From Gammaproteobacteria bacterium (GTDB lineage Bacteria > Pseudomonadota > Gammaproteobacteria > Natronospirales > JAJUFS01): DNA of 50,779 nt. The position numbers and the translations under genes were made by a program. Of the stretch, positions 37,260 to 47,611 are shown piece after piece; the stretch's first letter is position 1, and each line of letters opens with the position of its first letter. The stretch covers positions 1-50,779 of the forward strand of contig JAWWBS010000008.1 in NCBI GenBank assembly GCA_033720895.1, read 5' to 3'. A model generated the notes under the pieces. That model saw only the letters and a program-made list of their open reading frames with translations. It had not been told where the DNA came from and ran no database searches.

Positions 37260-38283
37260 GCATCACGACGACGTCGACGCGGCAAGCGAAGAGCAGCAGC
37301 CGGCCGGCATTCAGCCTGGCGAGGCATTGAAGCGGGAACGAGAGTCCCATGACCTGACCCTGGGCCAGGTGGCCATGTCGCTGCATGTTGCCGAGGCCAT
37401 GCTCGCAGCGCTCGAGCGCGATGAGTACGCGTCTCTTGGTGCGCCGGTCTTCGTGAAGGGTCATATCAGGAACTATGCAAAGCTGCTGGACATGGAAGCG
37501 GCACCGCTGGTGGCAGCGTACGAAGCCAGCCAGCATCCGTCGGAACCAGGCCTTGTGAAGCGATCGGCCGAAGGGCCTTCCATGGCGCCGGGCGTCGGAC
37601 TTGGCTGGTTGCGCGTGGTCGGCGGCATCCTGTTGCTCGTCCTGCTGATCGGCTCCGCGGGCTGGTGGTATTACAACCACGATGCGATGCCTGCCGAGTC
37701 CCAGGAAGATATTTCGCAGGGCATGCTGCCTGCGGTCGACAGGCTTGAAGAGCCAGCTGTGGCCGCCGATGTTGCGGGTGCGGAGCCGGCAGGCGGTGAT
37801 AGCGAGCCGGTCTCAGGCAGCCCGGCCGGGCCCGACAAGGATCCCGAGACTGTATCGCCAGCAGAGGATGCCGATGCGAATGCGCTCGGGCGCGAAACTG
37901 GCCGACAGCCAGCGGCGAACAGCCGCCAGCTGTCGAGCAACAATGCTTCGACAGTGGAGCGTCCGTCGGAATCGAACACAGCGGATAATGTCGCGCCAGC
38001 CGTGACTGAGCAGCAGGCGGAGGCGGATGGCGTCCAGCGGACGATCGAGCTGGCCTTCGATGAAGAGTGCTGGGTGGAAATTTATGACAGCAATGGCAAG
38101 GCCCTGCTTTACGATCTGCAGACCGCGGGCAGCCGCCGGGTCGTGACGGCAGAAGGAGCCGTGCGGATCTTCCTGGGCAATGCGCCGGCCGTCAGCATCA
38201 TGGTCGACGGCGAAGAGTTCGACCTGGCGGATTACACCCGCCGCGACAATACCGCACGCTTTGGCATCCCCACTTCACGCTAA
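37252..38283 (+). CDS. rodZ: Cytoskeletal protein RodZ
   Basis: Links MreB to the membrane in rod-shape maintenance. The 343 residues have an N-terminal helix-turn-helix domain (LKRERESHDLTLGQVAMSLH), a membrane helix near 123-143 (VVGGILLLVLLIGSAGWWYY), a low-complexity linker rich in Pro, Asp and Ala, and a C-terminal DUF4115 domain (ELAFDEECWVEIYDSNGKAL). The start is GTG within the end of pilF. ispG, normally next, is missing; hisS follows. Confidence 0.92.
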   Translation: MTEHHDDVDAASEEQQPAGIQPGEALKRERESHDLTLGQVAMSLHVAEAMLAALERDEYASLGAPVFVKGHIRNYAKLLDMEAAPLVAAYEASQHPSEPGLVKRSAEGPSMAPGVGLGWLRVVGGILLLVLLIGSAGWWYYNHDAMPAESQEDISQGMLPAVDRLEEPAVAADVAGAEPAGGDSEPVSGSPAGPDKDPETVSPAEDADANALGRETGRQPAANSRQLSSNNASTVERPSESNTADNVAPAVTEQQAEADGVQRTIELAFDEECWVEIYDSNGKALLYDLQTAGSRRVVTAEGAVRIFLGNAPAVSIMVDGEEFDLADYTRRDNTARFGIPTSR

Positions 38284-38304
38284 GACAAAGAACCAGGAAC
38301 TGAC

Positions 38305-39576
38305 GTGAGCGACACCATCCAGTCCATCCGGGGCTTTAACGACATACTGCCCGAGCAGGTGGCCGTCTGGCAGCAGGTGGAAGCCGCCGCACAGGATGTC
38401 TTTGCGGCTTACGGTTACCAGGAAATGCGCATGCCGATCGTCGAATCGACCGCTCTTTTTGCGCGTTCGATCGGCGAAGTGACCGACATCGTCGAAAAGG
38501 AGATGTATACCTTCGACGATCGCAACGGCAAGAGCATGTCGCTGCGACCGGAGGGCACTGCCGGATGCGTTCGCGCCGGCATCCAGCACGGCCTTTTTCA
38601 CAACCAGATCCAGAAGCTCTGGTACTCCGGCCCGATGTTTCGCTACGAGCGACCGCAAAAGGGCCGGTACCGGCAGTTTCACCAGTTCGGTGTCGAGGTC
38701 TTCGGTATCGAGTCGGCGGCTGCCGATGTCGAGGTGATCCAGCTGTCGGCGCGCCTGTGGCAGCGCCTCGGGCTTGAGGGCCTGACACTGGAACTCAATT
38801 CGCTGGGTTCGGTCGAGGCGCGCTCGCAGTATCGTGCCGCCCTTGTCGAGTACTTCAGCGGTCACGAGGCCGAGCTGGATGACGACGGCAGGCGGCGCCT
38901 GCAGTCCAATCCGTTGCGCTTGCTGGACAGCAAGCACGAAGGAACCCGCGCCTTGCTGGCCGATGCGCCGGTGCTCGCTGACTTTCTGGATGACGATTCC
39001 AGGGCGCATTTCGAGCTGGTCTGTGGCCTGCTGGATGACTGCGGCATTGCCTGGACGCTGAATCCGCGGCTCGTACGTGGCCTGGATTACTACAATCGCA
39101 CCGTTTTCGAATGGACAACCGACAAGCTGGGCGCGCAAAGCGCGGTTTGCTCGGGTGGCCGGTACGACGGCCTGGTCGAGCAACTGGGTGGCAAGCCCGT
39201 GCCGGCCATCGGCTGGGGACTGGGCATCGAGCGACTTATCGCCCTGCTTGAAGTGGAAGGGCTGACCCCCGAGCCGCTGCTGCCTCACGCCTACCTCGTG
39301 CTGGTCGGAGAGGCTGCCGGGCGCAAGGGCGTCTTGCTTGCCGAACAGCTCAGGGATAAGGTGCCCGGCTTGCGCCTGGTGACGAATCTGGCGGGCGGCA
39401 GTTTCAAGTCGCAGTTCAAGAAGGCCGACAAGAGTGGCGCCGCGGTGGCGCTGGTGCTGGGGGATGACGAGGTCGCCTCCGGCGAGGTTGCCTTCAAGCC
39501 ACTGCGCGGTGGCGGGGAACAGGAAATGCTAGCGGAAGCCGAGGTCCTGGCGCGATTGCAGGCGCTGGTCGACTGA
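38305..39576 (+). CDS. hisS: Histidine--tRNA ligase
   Basis: Charges tRNA-His. The 423 residues show class II synthetase motif 2 ([20 protein letters not shown]), the histidine-specific block [14 protein letters not shown], motif 3 ([10 protein letters not shown]), and a C-terminal anticodon-binding domain. Length equals E. coli HisS (424). The start is GTG (GTGAGCGACACC). yfgM follows closely, as in E. coli. Confidence 0.97.
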   Translation: MSDTIQSIRGFNDILPEQVAVWQQVEAAAQDVFAAYGYQEMRMPIVESTALFARSIGEVTDIVEKEMYTFDDRNGKSMSLRPEGTAGCVRAGIQHGLFHNQIQKLWYSGPMFRYERPQKGRYRQFHQFGVEVFGIESAAADVEVIQLSARLWQRLGLEGLTLELNSLGSVEARSQYRAALVEYFSGHEAELDDDGRRRLQSNPLRLLDSKHEGTRALLADAPVLADFLDDDSRAHFELVCGLLDDCGIAWTLNPRLVRGLDYYNRTVFEWTTDKLGAQSAVCSGGRYDGLVEQLGGKPVPAIGWGLGIERLIALLEVEGLTPEPLLPHAYLVLVGEAAGRKGVLLAEQLRDKVPGLRLVTNLAGGSFKSQFKKADKSGAAVALVLGDDEVASGEVAFKPLRGGGEQEMLAEAEVLARLQALVD

Positions 39577-39633
39577 CAACAAATTTTTTTGATATCTCGC
39601 ATCCGATCGATGCGAACAGTGGAGAGTAGGAAA

Positions 39634-40347
39634 GTGGCAACGAACGAACATGACGAATTGCAGGCACTGAAGGCCTGGTGGAACGAGAACTGGCTGTTCA
39701 TCACGGTAGGCCTGTTCATCAGCGTTGGTTCCGTGGTCGGGTATCGCATGTGGGAAGCCCGTCAGCTGGAGCTGACCGAGCAGGCGTCGAACGTGTTCGA
39801 GGCTGCTTCGGAGGCTGCCCTGGACGGAGACCTCGAGACCCTCGCAGCCCGGACGGGCACGCTGGAAAGCGACTACGCGGGCACGCCGTATGCCGCACAG
39901 GCTGCGTTGCTGCACGCCGCCAAGCTGGTCGAAAACGGCGAACTGCAGGCGGCAGCCGGCAAGCTTCGCTGGGCCATGAACAACAGCGATGATCCCGAAC
40001 TGGCCCTGCTGGCGCGCCTGCGCCTCGCGCGAGTCATGCTGATGACCGACCAGGCAGCCGACGCGACGTCGTTGCTGACTGCCGTGGAAGCCGGCGCATA
40101 TGACGCCCTTTACCAGGAGACCCTCGGTGATGCGGCCTTGTTGCAGGGCGACCGCGAACAGGCACGCGCTCACTACAGCGAAGCGCTGGCCTTGCTGGAT
40201 GGTGACGCGGTTGGTGATCGCCAGATGGTCGAAATGAAGCTGCAGAATGTCGAGATGCCGATGTCGGCACTCGATACGGCGAGTGCTGCTGACGAGCCTG
40301 CCGACGCAACAGCTGAATCCGGTGATGACAGCCAGGCTGGCGAATGA
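39634..40347 (+). CDS. yfgM: YfgM-like membrane-anchored TPR protein
   Basis: Periplasmic ancillary factor of the Sec translocon. The 237 residues have one N-terminal membrane helix (WLFITVGLFISVGSVVGYRM) after the typical LQALKAWWNEN, then a periplasmic TPR region. I use the GTG at 39634 (VATNEHDELQ) because TAGGA precedes it and it matches the family start; an ATG at 39589 would add 15 unusual residues. It overlaps bamB by 4 nt. Confidence 0.9.
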   Translation: MATNEHDELQALKAWWNENWLFITVGLFISVGSVVGYRMWEARQLELTEQASNVFEAASEAALDGDLETLAARTGTLESDYAGTPYAAQAALLHAAKLVENGELQAAAGKLRWAMNNSDDPELALLARLRLARVMLMTDQAADATSLLTAVEAGAYDALYQETLGDAALLQGDREQARAHYSEALALLDGDAVGDRQMVEMKLQNVEMPMSALDTASAADEPADATAESGDDSQAGE

Positions 40348-41534
40348 TGTCGATGCAGGTTTTCTCCCGAGTATCCGCACTGCTGGCCACGTTGGCGCTG
40401 GCCGCTGGTTGTGCGTCGAACGATCCGACGCCGCCGACCCCGCTGACCGACCTGCCGACGGCAGGCTATGAGGTCAGAGAGGTGTGGACGCATTCGCTGA
40501 GTTCCCTGGGTGAGGAGCTGCGCTTCGGTTTGCGCCCCTCCCATGCGGATGGCCGTATTTTCGTGGCCGACCACAAGGGTCATGTGGTGGCGCTGGATGC
40601 GCAGACCGGTTCCGTCCAGTGGGAGTTCGATTCCTATGAATTTGCCTGGTGGGGACCGTCCGAGTACATGCCGTTTTCCGGAGGACCATCGGTAGGCGAG
40701 GGGATCGTGGCTGTCGGTACCAGCGATGGTCGGGTTCTTGCGCTGGATGCAGGCAGCGGCGAGCAGCGCTGGCAGGCAGAAGTCACGGGTGAAGTCCTGG
40801 CACCGCCGGCCATCGGCGCGGGCCTCGTCGTGGTGCGCCTGGCCAATGGCTACCTGGTCGCGCTGGATGCGGCCAGCGGCGAAGTCCGCTGGGAAACCGG
40901 CCGGGAGATTCCAAGCCTGACCCTTCGTGGCCTCTCCACGCCCGTCATGGCGCGTGACAAGGTGATTGTCGGTTTCGACAACGGTCGCGTGGTCGCGGTC
41001 AGGACCGACGATGGCAGTACTGTCTGGGAGTCCCAGGTCAGTGTTCCGGGTGGACGCACGGTCATCAGCGAGCTGGTCGATGTCGATGCCGAAGTGGCCG
41101 TCTTTCGCGACGATGTCTATGTCACGGGGTACAACGGCGCGCTGGTCAACCTGATGCTTCAGACGGGCGACGAGCTCTGGAACGAAGAGCTTTCCAGCCT
41201 GCTGTCGCCGGCGGTGGATTTCAGCGATGTGTTCATCGTTGACGAAGAAGGCAAGGTTCGCGGGTTCGATCGCCTTTCGGGGCGTGATCTCTGGACCCAG
41301 GAAGGCTTGCTCTACCGCGGAGCCACCGCACCCGTCATTTTCCAGGACAAGGTCGTGGTGGGCGATGAAGAGGGCTACCTGCACTTCCTGAATCGCGCGA
41401 CTGGCGAAATCGAATATCGCATCGAGCACGATGGCGAACCCCTGCAGCAGCGGGGAGTCATTGCTGGCGAATTGCTGGTGGTGCAGTCGGCCGATGGTGA
41501 TGTTGCCGCCTACCGCCTGCAGTCACGGTCGTGA
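40344..41534 (+). CDS. bamB: Outer membrane protein assembly factor BamB
   Basis: Lipoprotein of the BAM complex that inserts beta-barrels into the outer membrane. The 396 residues have a lipobox ending LAAGC23 and an eight-bladed PQQ-like beta propeller, visible as repeated VVALDAxxGxxxW segments (VVALDAQTGSVQWEFDS, VLALDAGSGEQRWQAEV, LVALDAASGEVRWETGR). The order yfgM-bamB-der is the gammaproteobacterial standard. Confidence 0.96.
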   Translation: MMSMQVFSRVSALLATLALAAGCASNDPTPPTPLTDLPTAGYEVREVWTHSLSSLGEELRFGLRPSHADGRIFVADHKGHVVALDAQTGSVQWEFDSYEFAWWGPSEYMPFSGGPSVGEGIVAVGTSDGRVLALDAGSGEQRWQAEVTGEVLAPPAIGAGLVVVRLANGYLVALDAASGEVRWETGREIPSLTLRGLSTPVMARDKVIVGFDNGRVVAVRTDDGSTVWESQVSVPGGRTVISELVDVDAEVAVFRDDVYVTGYNGALVNLMLQTGDELWNEELSSLLSPAVDFSDVFIVDEEGKVRGFDRLSGRDLWTQEGLLYRGATAPVIFQDKVVVGDEEGYLHFLNRATGEIEYRIEHDGEPLQQRGVIAGELLVVQSADGDVAAYRLQSRS

Positions 41535-41557
41535 ACCCTGGCAGGAGTGACTGACTG

Positions 41558-42955
41558 ATGCTGCCGGTTGTTGCACTCCTGGGTCGACCCAATGTCGGCA
41601 AATCGACGCTGTTCAATTTCCTGACGCGTTCGCGTGACGCCCTGGTGGCCGATGCCCCGGGGCTGACGCGTGACCGACAGTACGGTTTCGGCAAGGTCGG
41701 GCCGCGCGGTTACATCGTGATCGATACTGGCGGCCTGTCGGGCGAAGACCAGGGCATCGATGCCCTGATGATGAAGCAGAGCATGCTCGCGCTCGAAGAA
41801 GCCGATGTGGCTATTTTCGTCGTCGACGGCAGGAACGGGCTCGCGTCAGGCGATGAACGCATTGCCGGAGAACTGCGCCGGGCCGGCAAGACGGTCCTGC
41901 TGGCCGTCAACAAGAGCGAAGGCCTGCAAGCCGAGATGGTCACGGCGGAATTCCATGCCCTCGGTCTTGGCGAGCCGAAGGCGATCGCCGCGGCCAACGG
42001 CCGTGGTGTCGAAGCGCTGATGACGGCTGCGCTTGCCGATTTTCCCGAAACCGATGACGAGGACCTGCTGCCCGAGGAAGAGGGCGTGCGGGTCGCCGTG
42101 CTCGGTCGTCCCAATGTCGGCAAATCCACCTTGATCAACCGCCTGATTGGCGAGGAACGACTCGTTGCTTTCGACCAGCCCGGGACCACGCGCGATGCGG
42201 TGGCGGTGCCTTTCGAACGCGACGGTCACAAGTACACCCTGGTCGATACCGCAGGCGTGCGCCGCAAATCGCGTGTCTCCGAGACCATCGAGAAATTCAG
42301 CATCGTCAAGACACTGCAGGCGATCGACCAGGCGCATGCCGTGATCATCGTGCTAGATGCCCGCGAGGGCATTACCGAGCAGGATGCTTCGCTGGCCGGT
42401 CTTGCCGTGGATCGTGGCCGCGCCATCGTGCTGGCGGTGAACAAGTGGGATGGACTGGACCCGTCCAAGCGCGATCGTGTCAAGGCGGAAGTCGACATCA
42501 AGCTGCCATTCCTGACGTTTGCGCGCCTGCATTACATTTCCGCACTCCATGGAACCGGCGTGGGCGACCTGATGGGATCCATCAACGAGGCCCACGATGC
42601 CGCCATGAAGGAACTGGCCACGCCTGAGCTGACGCGCGTGCTGGAACAGGCGGTGCAGCAGCACCAGCCACCGCTGATCCGCGGTCGCCGCATCAAGCTC
42701 CGATTCGCCCACCAGGGCGGTCGTCGTCCGCCGATCATCGTGATCCACGGCAACCAGACAGAGCGCGTGCCCGAGGCCTATCGCCGTTACCTGGAAAATC
42801 GCTTTCGCGACACCTTCCAGCTCTACGGCACGCCCGTGAAAATCGAGTTCAAGACGGGAACCAATCCGTATTCCGGGCGTCGAAACACTCTTACACCGCG
42901 TCAGCAGCGCAAGAAAGATCGCATGCTGAAGCACTTCAAAAGTCGCAAGAAATAG
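41558..42955 (+). CDS. der: Ribosome biogenesis GTPase Der (EngA)
   Basis: Essential 50S assembly GTPase. The 465 residues have two tandem G domains, each with GRPNVGKST (near 8 and 186) and NKxD-type motifs (AVNKSEG in the first, AVNKWDG in the second), followed by a C-terminal KH-like domain with the basic end [18 protein letters not shown]. In the first domain the NKxD reads NKSE. Length is normal. Confidence 0.97.
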   Translation: MLPVVALLGRPNVGKSTLFNFLTRSRDALVADAPGLTRDRQYGFGKVGPRGYIVIDTGGLSGEDQGIDALMMKQSMLALEEADVAIFVVDGRNGLASGDERIAGELRRAGKTVLLAVNKSEGLQAEMVTAEFHALGLGEPKAIAAANGRGVEALMTAALADFPETDDEDLLPEEEGVRVAVLGRPNVGKSTLINRLIGEERLVAFDQPGTTRDAVAVPFERDGHKYTLVDTAGVRRKSRVSETIEKFSIVKTLQAIDQAHAVIIVLDAREGITEQDASLAGLAVDRGRAIVLAVNKWDGLDPSKRDRVKAEVDIKLPFLTFARLHYISALHGTGVGDLMGSINEAHDAAMKELATPELTRVLEQAVQQHQPPLIRGRRIKLRFAHQGGRRPPIIVIHGNQTERVPEAYRRYLENRFRDTFQLYGTPVKIEFKTGTNPYSGRRNTLTPRQQRKKDRMLKHFKSRKK

Positions 42956-42988
42956 TTAGACATTCGCATCAAGCAGAGGGGACTTGAA

Positions 42989-45733
42989 ATGTTGTCACGA
43001 CTTCGTCGTTACCTTGCCGTCATGGCACTCGCCGCACTGGCGTCTTCACCGGCCATGGCTGCTGACAGCCTGCCGGAAATCGAATACCAGAAGTTCACGC
43101 TGGACAACGGCCTGACCGTGATCATCAGCGAAGACAAGAAGGCGCCGATCGTGGCCGTCAATGTCTGGTACCACGTCGGTTCCAAGAACGAGAAGCTTGG
43201 CCGTACCGGCTTCGCGCACCTGTTCGAGCACCTGATGTTCAATGGCTCGGAGAATGCGCCAGGTGAATTTTTCGGGCCCTTTGATGCCGTTGGTGTGACT
43301 TCGCAGAACGGCACGACCAATTTCGACCGCACCAACTATTTCCAGAATGTGCCCAAGAACGCGCTCGACATGGCGTTGTGGATGGAATCCGATCGCATGG
43401 GGCACCTGCTGGGCGCGGTGACCCAGGACAAGCTGGACGAGCAGCGCGGCGTCGTGCAGAACGAAAAGCGCCAGGGCGAGAACCAGCCCTATGGTCGCCT
43501 GTTCACCATCCTGCTGGAGAATTCTTTCCCCAAGGGCCACCCGTATTCCTGGTCGGTGATAGGTTCGATGGAGGACCTGGACGCCGCATCACTGGAAGAC
43601 GTCAAGCAGTGGTTCCGCGATTACTACGGTGCTGCCAATGCGACGATTGCCGTGGTGGGCGATGTGGATACCGAGGAAGCACTGGCCAAGGTCCAGAAAT
43701 ATTTTGGTGACATCCAGGCCGGACCGCCGGTGGTTCGCCCGCAGGCATGGATTGCCAAGCGCGACGACAGCCGCCGCGTGGTGGTCGAGGATCGCGTGCC
43801 CCAGGCCCGTTTCTTCCGTTCCTGGAACGCACCGGAAATGGGTGCGATGGATACCGACCTGCTCGACCTCGCGGCCTTCGTGCTGGGCGGTGGCAAGAAT
43901 TCGCGCCTCTACAAGCGCCTGGTCATCGACGAGCCGCTGGCCAGCAGCGCCTCGGTCAGCATGTCCGAATTCGAGATCGCGGGCCTGTTCTACGTCGACG
44001 TGACCCTGAACCCAGGGGTCGACATGGCCAAGGTCGAGAAGATCGTCGAGGCCGAGCTCGCGAAATTCCTGCGCGAAGGTCCCACCGACGAGGAACTGGA
44101 GCGCGTCATCGCCGAGCAGCGTGCCGCTTACCTGCGTCGCCTCGAGAACATCGATGGCTTCGGTGGCAAGTCGAACATCCTGGCTGCTGCCGAGGTCTAT
44201 CTCGGTGCGCCGGATGCCTACCTCGAGAAGTATCGTCGCTTCGAACGCGCCACGGACGACATGGTCCGCAACGCGGCCCGTCGCTGGCTGTCGAGTGGCG
44301 ACCTGACGCTGGAATACCGCCCGTACCCGAAATACTCGACCACGCCGTCGACGGTGGATCGCAGCAAGGGCATTCCGGCAACCGGGCCCGATCCGGAAGT
44401 CTCCTTCCCGACGGTCGAAAAGGCCGTGCTGGACAATGGCCTGACGGTCCTGCTGACGCGCCGTGAAGGTGCGCCGGTGGTCGAAATGTCGTTGCAGGTA
44501 AATGCGGGTTATTCCTCGGACAGCAAGGACAAGGCCGGCAACGCCAAGCTCGCCATGTCGATGCTTGATGAAGGTACCGCTGACATGGATGCGCTGGAAA
44601 TCAGCGAAGCCCTTGCCTTGCTGGGTGCCCAGCTGTCGGCCGGCTCCAACCTCGACATGTCCTACCTGAACATGTCGGCCCTGCGTGGCAAGCTGGATGA
44701 TTCACTCGAACTGTTTGCCGATGTCGCGTTGAACCCGGCCTTCCCGGCGAAGGACTTCGAGCGCGTCAAGCAGCAGCAGGTGGTCGGCATCCAGCGCGAG
44801 AAGAATTCGCCGGTCAACATGGCCCTGCGTGTCTTCCCGGTGCTGCTGTACTCCGACGACCATCCTTATGCGATTCCCTACACGGGTTCGGGCTTCGAAG
44901 GCACGGTGTCCACGCTGACGCGTGCCGACATGCGCGCCTGGCACTCGACCTGGTTCCGTCCGAACAACGCCACCATGGTCGTGGCGGGCGACATCAGCAT
45001 GGACGCGCTGAAGCGCCAGCTGGAAGACCTGTTCGGTGACTGGGAAGCCGCCGAGGTTCCCGGCAAGACGCTGGCTGACGTTGCCCTGCCGGAAAAGAGC
45101 AAGGTCTACCTGATCGATCGTCCGGATTCCGTGCAGAGCATGATCATCGGCGGTCACCTCGTGCCTTCGAATGGCAACGAGCGCAACCTTGCCTTCGAAG
45201 CTGCCAACGAAGTGCTGGGTGGCAGCTTCTCGGCCCGCGTGAACATGAACCTGCGCGAGGACAAGAGCTGGGCCTACGGTGCTTACGCCGTGCTGCCCGA
45301 TGCCCGCGGCCAGCGACCGATGTTCCTGTACGCGCCGGTGCAATCGGACAAGACCAGCGAGTCGATGGTCGAGCTGATGAAGGAATTCCGTGGCATCGAC
45401 GGCAAGAAGCCGGCCACGCCGGCAGAACTGACGCGTGCCAAGGACGAATCCACCAAGACCTTGCCGGGACGCTGGGAAACCACCTCCGACCTCCTGCGTG
45501 ACACCATCGAGCTGGTCCGTTTCGACCTGCCGCTGGATCACTGGGATGGCTATGCCGACGAGGTTCGTTCCCTGAACCTGCAGCAGGTCAACAGCGCGGC
45601 GCAGGACTTCCTCCATCCGGACCGGATGGTCTGGGTCGTCGTGGGTGATCTCGAGCAGATCGAAGCCGGCATTCGCAAGCTGGGCTTCGGCGAGATTGTC
45701 ATTCTCGATGCCGACGGCAATGTCGTTGAATAA
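42989..45733 (+). CDS. Two-module M16 zinc peptidase, secreted
   Basis: Metallopeptidase of the pitrilysin/insulinase class. The 914 residues start with a signal peptide (YLAVMALAALASSPAMAADS). The N-terminal module has the inverted zinc motif HLFEH in FAHLFEHLMFNGSENA and the distal glutamate region near EQRGVVQNEKRQ. The second module (from about residue 475, AVLDNGLTVLLTRREG) lacks the HxxEH motif and is the usual inactive partner, with RPNNATMVVAGD in place. It is probably periplasmic and cuts peptides or defective proteins. It is not part of the usual der neighbourhood. Confidence 0.93.
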   Translation: MLSRLRRYLAVMALAALASSPAMAADSLPEIEYQKFTLDNGLTVIISEDKKAPIVAVNVWYHVGSKNEKLGRTGFAHLFEHLMFNGSENAPGEFFGPFDAVGVTSQNGTTNFDRTNYFQNVPKNALDMALWMESDRMGHLLGAVTQDKLDEQRGVVQNEKRQGENQPYGRLFTILLENSFPKGHPYSWSVIGSMEDLDAASLEDVKQWFRDYYGAANATIAVVGDVDTEEALAKVQKYFGDIQAGPPVVRPQAWIAKRDDSRRVVVEDRVPQARFFRSWNAPEMGAMDTDLLDLAAFVLGGGKNSRLYKRLVIDEPLASSASVSMSEFEIAGLFYVDVTLNPGVDMAKVEKIVEAELAKFLREGPTDEELERVIAEQRAAYLRRLENIDGFGGKSNILAAAEVYLGAPDAYLEKYRRFERATDDMVRNAARRWLSSGDLTLEYRPYPKYSTTPSTVDRSKGIPATGPDPEVSFPTVEKAVLDNGLTVLLTRREGAPVVEMSLQVNAGYSSDSKDKAGNAKLAMSMLDEGTADMDALEISEALALLGAQLSAGSNLDMSYLNMSALRGKLDDSLELFADVALNPAFPAKDFERVKQQQVVGIQREKNSPVNMALRVFPVLLYSDDHPYAIPYTGSGFEGTVSTLTRADMRAWHSTWFRPNNATMVVAGDISMDALKRQLEDLFGDWEAAEVPGKTLADVALPEKSKVYLIDRPDSVQSMIIGGHLVPSNGNERNLAFEAANEVLGGSFSARVNMNLREDKSWAYGAYAVLPDARGQRPMFLYAPVQSDKTSESMVELMKEFRGIDGKKPATPAELTRAKDESTKTLPGRWETTSDLLRDTIELVRFDLPLDHWDGYADEVRSLNLQQVNSAAQDFLHPDRMVWVVVGDLEQIEAGIRKLGFGEIVILDADGNVVE

Positions 45734-46349
45734 GGACAGCCAGGCTGTTCTTGATTTCTGGTTCGGGGTCGCCAGCGATGGCGACCCCGTTCTCGTTGGA
45801 GAGCAGCTGCAGGAGAAGATGAAATTCTGGTTCTCCGGTGGCGAAGAACTGGATCGCCAGATTGCCGAAAAGTTTGGCGAGCTGGTGAAAACCGCGCTGG
45901 CTGGCGGACTGGAAGAGTGGGAGCAGGATGTCGAGACATCATTGGCGCTCGTGCTGCTGCTGGACCAGTTTCCGCGCAACATCCATCGCGGCCAGCCAGC
46001 GGCATTCTCGGGGGACGATCGGGCGCTGCGACTGGCGCGGCGTTTTGCGGGCAGTGATGCCAGGCTGCGCCTGTCCGTACCACAGGCCGTGTTCCTGTTG
46101 ATGCCGTACCAGCATGTCGAAGATATCGAGCTGCAGGAAGAGGGCGTGAAACATTACTCGGCGCTGGAGCACAGCGCGCCCGAGGGGCAGCAGGCATTCG
46201 CGAAGGGTGTTCGCGAGTATGCGGAGCTGCACCGGGACATTGTTCGACGTTTTGGCCGTTTTCCGCACAGAAATCGCATATTGGACAGACGGGATACGCC
46301 GGAAGAAGCCGAATGGCTGGCTGACGGCGCACCGACTTTCGGCCAGTAA
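45720..46349 (+). CDS. DUF924 family protein
   Basis: Conserved all-helical cytoplasmic protein of unknown function. The 209 residues contain the family blocks VLDFWFG at the N-terminus, LVLLLDQFPRNIHRG, LPYQHVEDIE-like LMPYQHVEDIELQEEGV, and FGRFPHRNRILDR near the C-terminus. The start is taken at ATG 45720 (MSLNKDSQAVLDFWFG), overlapping the M16 gene by 14 nt; a longer upstream frame lies wholly inside that gene. No function should be assigned. Confidence 0.88.
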   Translation: MSLNKDSQAVLDFWFGVASDGDPVLVGEQLQEKMKFWFSGGEELDRQIAEKFGELVKTALAGGLEEWEQDVETSLALVLLLDQFPRNIHRGQPAAFSGDDRALRLARRFAGSDARLRLSVPQAVFLLMPYQHVEDIELQEEGVKHYSALEHSAPEGQQAFAKGVREYAELHRDIVRRFGRFPHRNRILDRRDTPEEAEWLADGAPTFGQ

Positions 46350-46433
46350 GCGGCCGCGAGGCTGGCATCGGCCCCCCTAAATGGCGACAATCCGGGGTCG
46401 GAAAACACGCATATCGAAGAAGCAGGGGCAGCA

Positions 46434-47543
46434 ATGAGCGGGGCTGGCAAAACAATCACACTCGAACGTGCATTGCCCATGTGGCAAGGCGGCGAGCTGG
46501 AAGACGTCACGCTGGCTTACGAGACCTGGGGCAAGGATCGGGGCGACAACCGCGTGCTGATCTTTACTGGCCTGTCACCGAGTGCCCATGCCGCTTCCTC
46601 GCCGGAGGACGATTCGCCGGGCTGGTGGGAAGACATCATCGGTCCGGGCAAGCCGCTCGATACCGACCACTACCATGTCATCTGTTTCAATTCGCTGGGC
46701 AGCTGTTTTGGCAGCACCGGGCCGGCCTCGATCAACCCGGCTAGCGGCAAGCCCTGGGCTATCGACTTTCCCGAGCTGCATATCGAGGACATCGCGCGCA
46801 GCATCGGCATGGCGCTCGAGCAGCTGGGCCTGGACGAGCTCGACACGATCGTCGGTCCTTCCATGGGGGGCATGATCGGCCTTGCGTACCTGCTGCTGCA
46901 CCCCGGCAAGACACGGCGTTTTCTCAGTATTTCCTCGGCCATGGCGGCCGATCCATATGCGATTGCCGTGCGCTCGCTGCAACGCGAACTGATTCGCTCG
47001 GACGCGGCCTGGCAGGACGGGCGCTATGCGCCGGACCAGCAGCCGATTGCCGGCATGCGCCTGGCGCGGAAACTTGGCATGACCACGTATCGCTCCGCCA
47101 CGGAATGGCGACAGCGCTTTGCTCGCGATCGCATCGCGGGCGAGAAGCCCGGCCATCCTGCGTTTCCGCTGGAATTCGAAGTCGAGGGCTACCTCGAAGC
47201 CGCTGCAGAAAAGTTTGTCGGTGGCTTCGATGCCAATTGCTACCAGTACCTGTCGCGGGCCATGGACCTGTTCGATGCTGCAGCCCATGCGGGTGGCGAC
47301 ATTGATGCGGCGATGGACAAGTTGCAGCTGGAGTCGGCCCATGTCATCGGTGTCGAGACGGACATCCTGTTTCCGCCGCACCAGCAGCGCGAGCTTGCCC
47401 GCGCCATCGATGCTGCCGGCATCCCGGTCGAATACACGCAGATGGCTTCCTTGCAGGGCCATGACGCCTTCCTGACCGACATGGAACGTTTCCAGCCGGT
47501 CATCGCCGAGTACTTGCGGCCAGCGGACCTGCGAGACGACTGA
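46434..47543 (+). CDS. MetX-family O-acyltransferase, probably serine O-succinyltransferase
   Basis: Alpha/beta hydrolase-fold enzyme that acylates serine or homoserine for sulfur amino acid synthesis. The 369 residues show the nucleophile S143 in VGPSMGGMIG, an acid Asp in VETDILFPP and the C-terminal His in QGHDAF. FNSLGSCFGSTGPASINPAS and RSLQRELIRSDAAWQDGRY resemble, from memory, the Xanthomonas serine O-succinyltransferase rather than homoserine acetyltransferases, which usually read LGGC..TTGP. AGGGG precedes the ATG. The next gene is a cysteine dioxygenase, which fits a cysteine connection. Homoserine as substrate cannot be excluded. Confidence 0.85.
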   Translation: MSGAGKTITLERALPMWQGGELEDVTLAYETWGKDRGDNRVLIFTGLSPSAHAASSPEDDSPGWWEDIIGPGKPLDTDHYHVICFNSLGSCFGSTGPASINPASGKPWAIDFPELHIEDIARSIGMALEQLGLDELDTIVGPSMGGMIGLAYLLLHPGKTRRFLSISSAMAADPYAIAVRSLQRELIRSDAAWQDGRYAPDQQPIAGMRLARKLGMTTYRSATEWRQRFARDRIAGEKPGHPAFPLEFEVEGYLEAAAEKFVGGFDANCYQYLSRAMDLFDAAAHAGGDIDAAMDKLQLESAHVIGVETDILFPPHQQRELARAIDAAGIPVEYTQMASLQGHDAFLTDMERFQPVIAEYLRPADLRDD

Positions 47544-47551
47544 GCCAGCGG

Positions 47552-47557
47552 TATAAT
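47552..47557 (+). promoter_or_regulatory. Likely -10 box of the cysteine dioxygenase gene
   Basis: Perfect TATAAT just after the MetX-family stop, 55 nt before the next ATG. No recognisable -35, so an activator may be needed. Confidence 0.45.
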
Positions 47558-47611
47558 CGGGACATTCACGTCGCTGCCAGAGGCGACCAGACAGAATCAC
47601 GGGGCGAAGCC

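Noticed and set aside
46350-46433. SAM riboswitch before the MetX-family gene
   Set aside because: The gap is only 84 nt and shows no recognisable SAM-II or SAM/SAH core.
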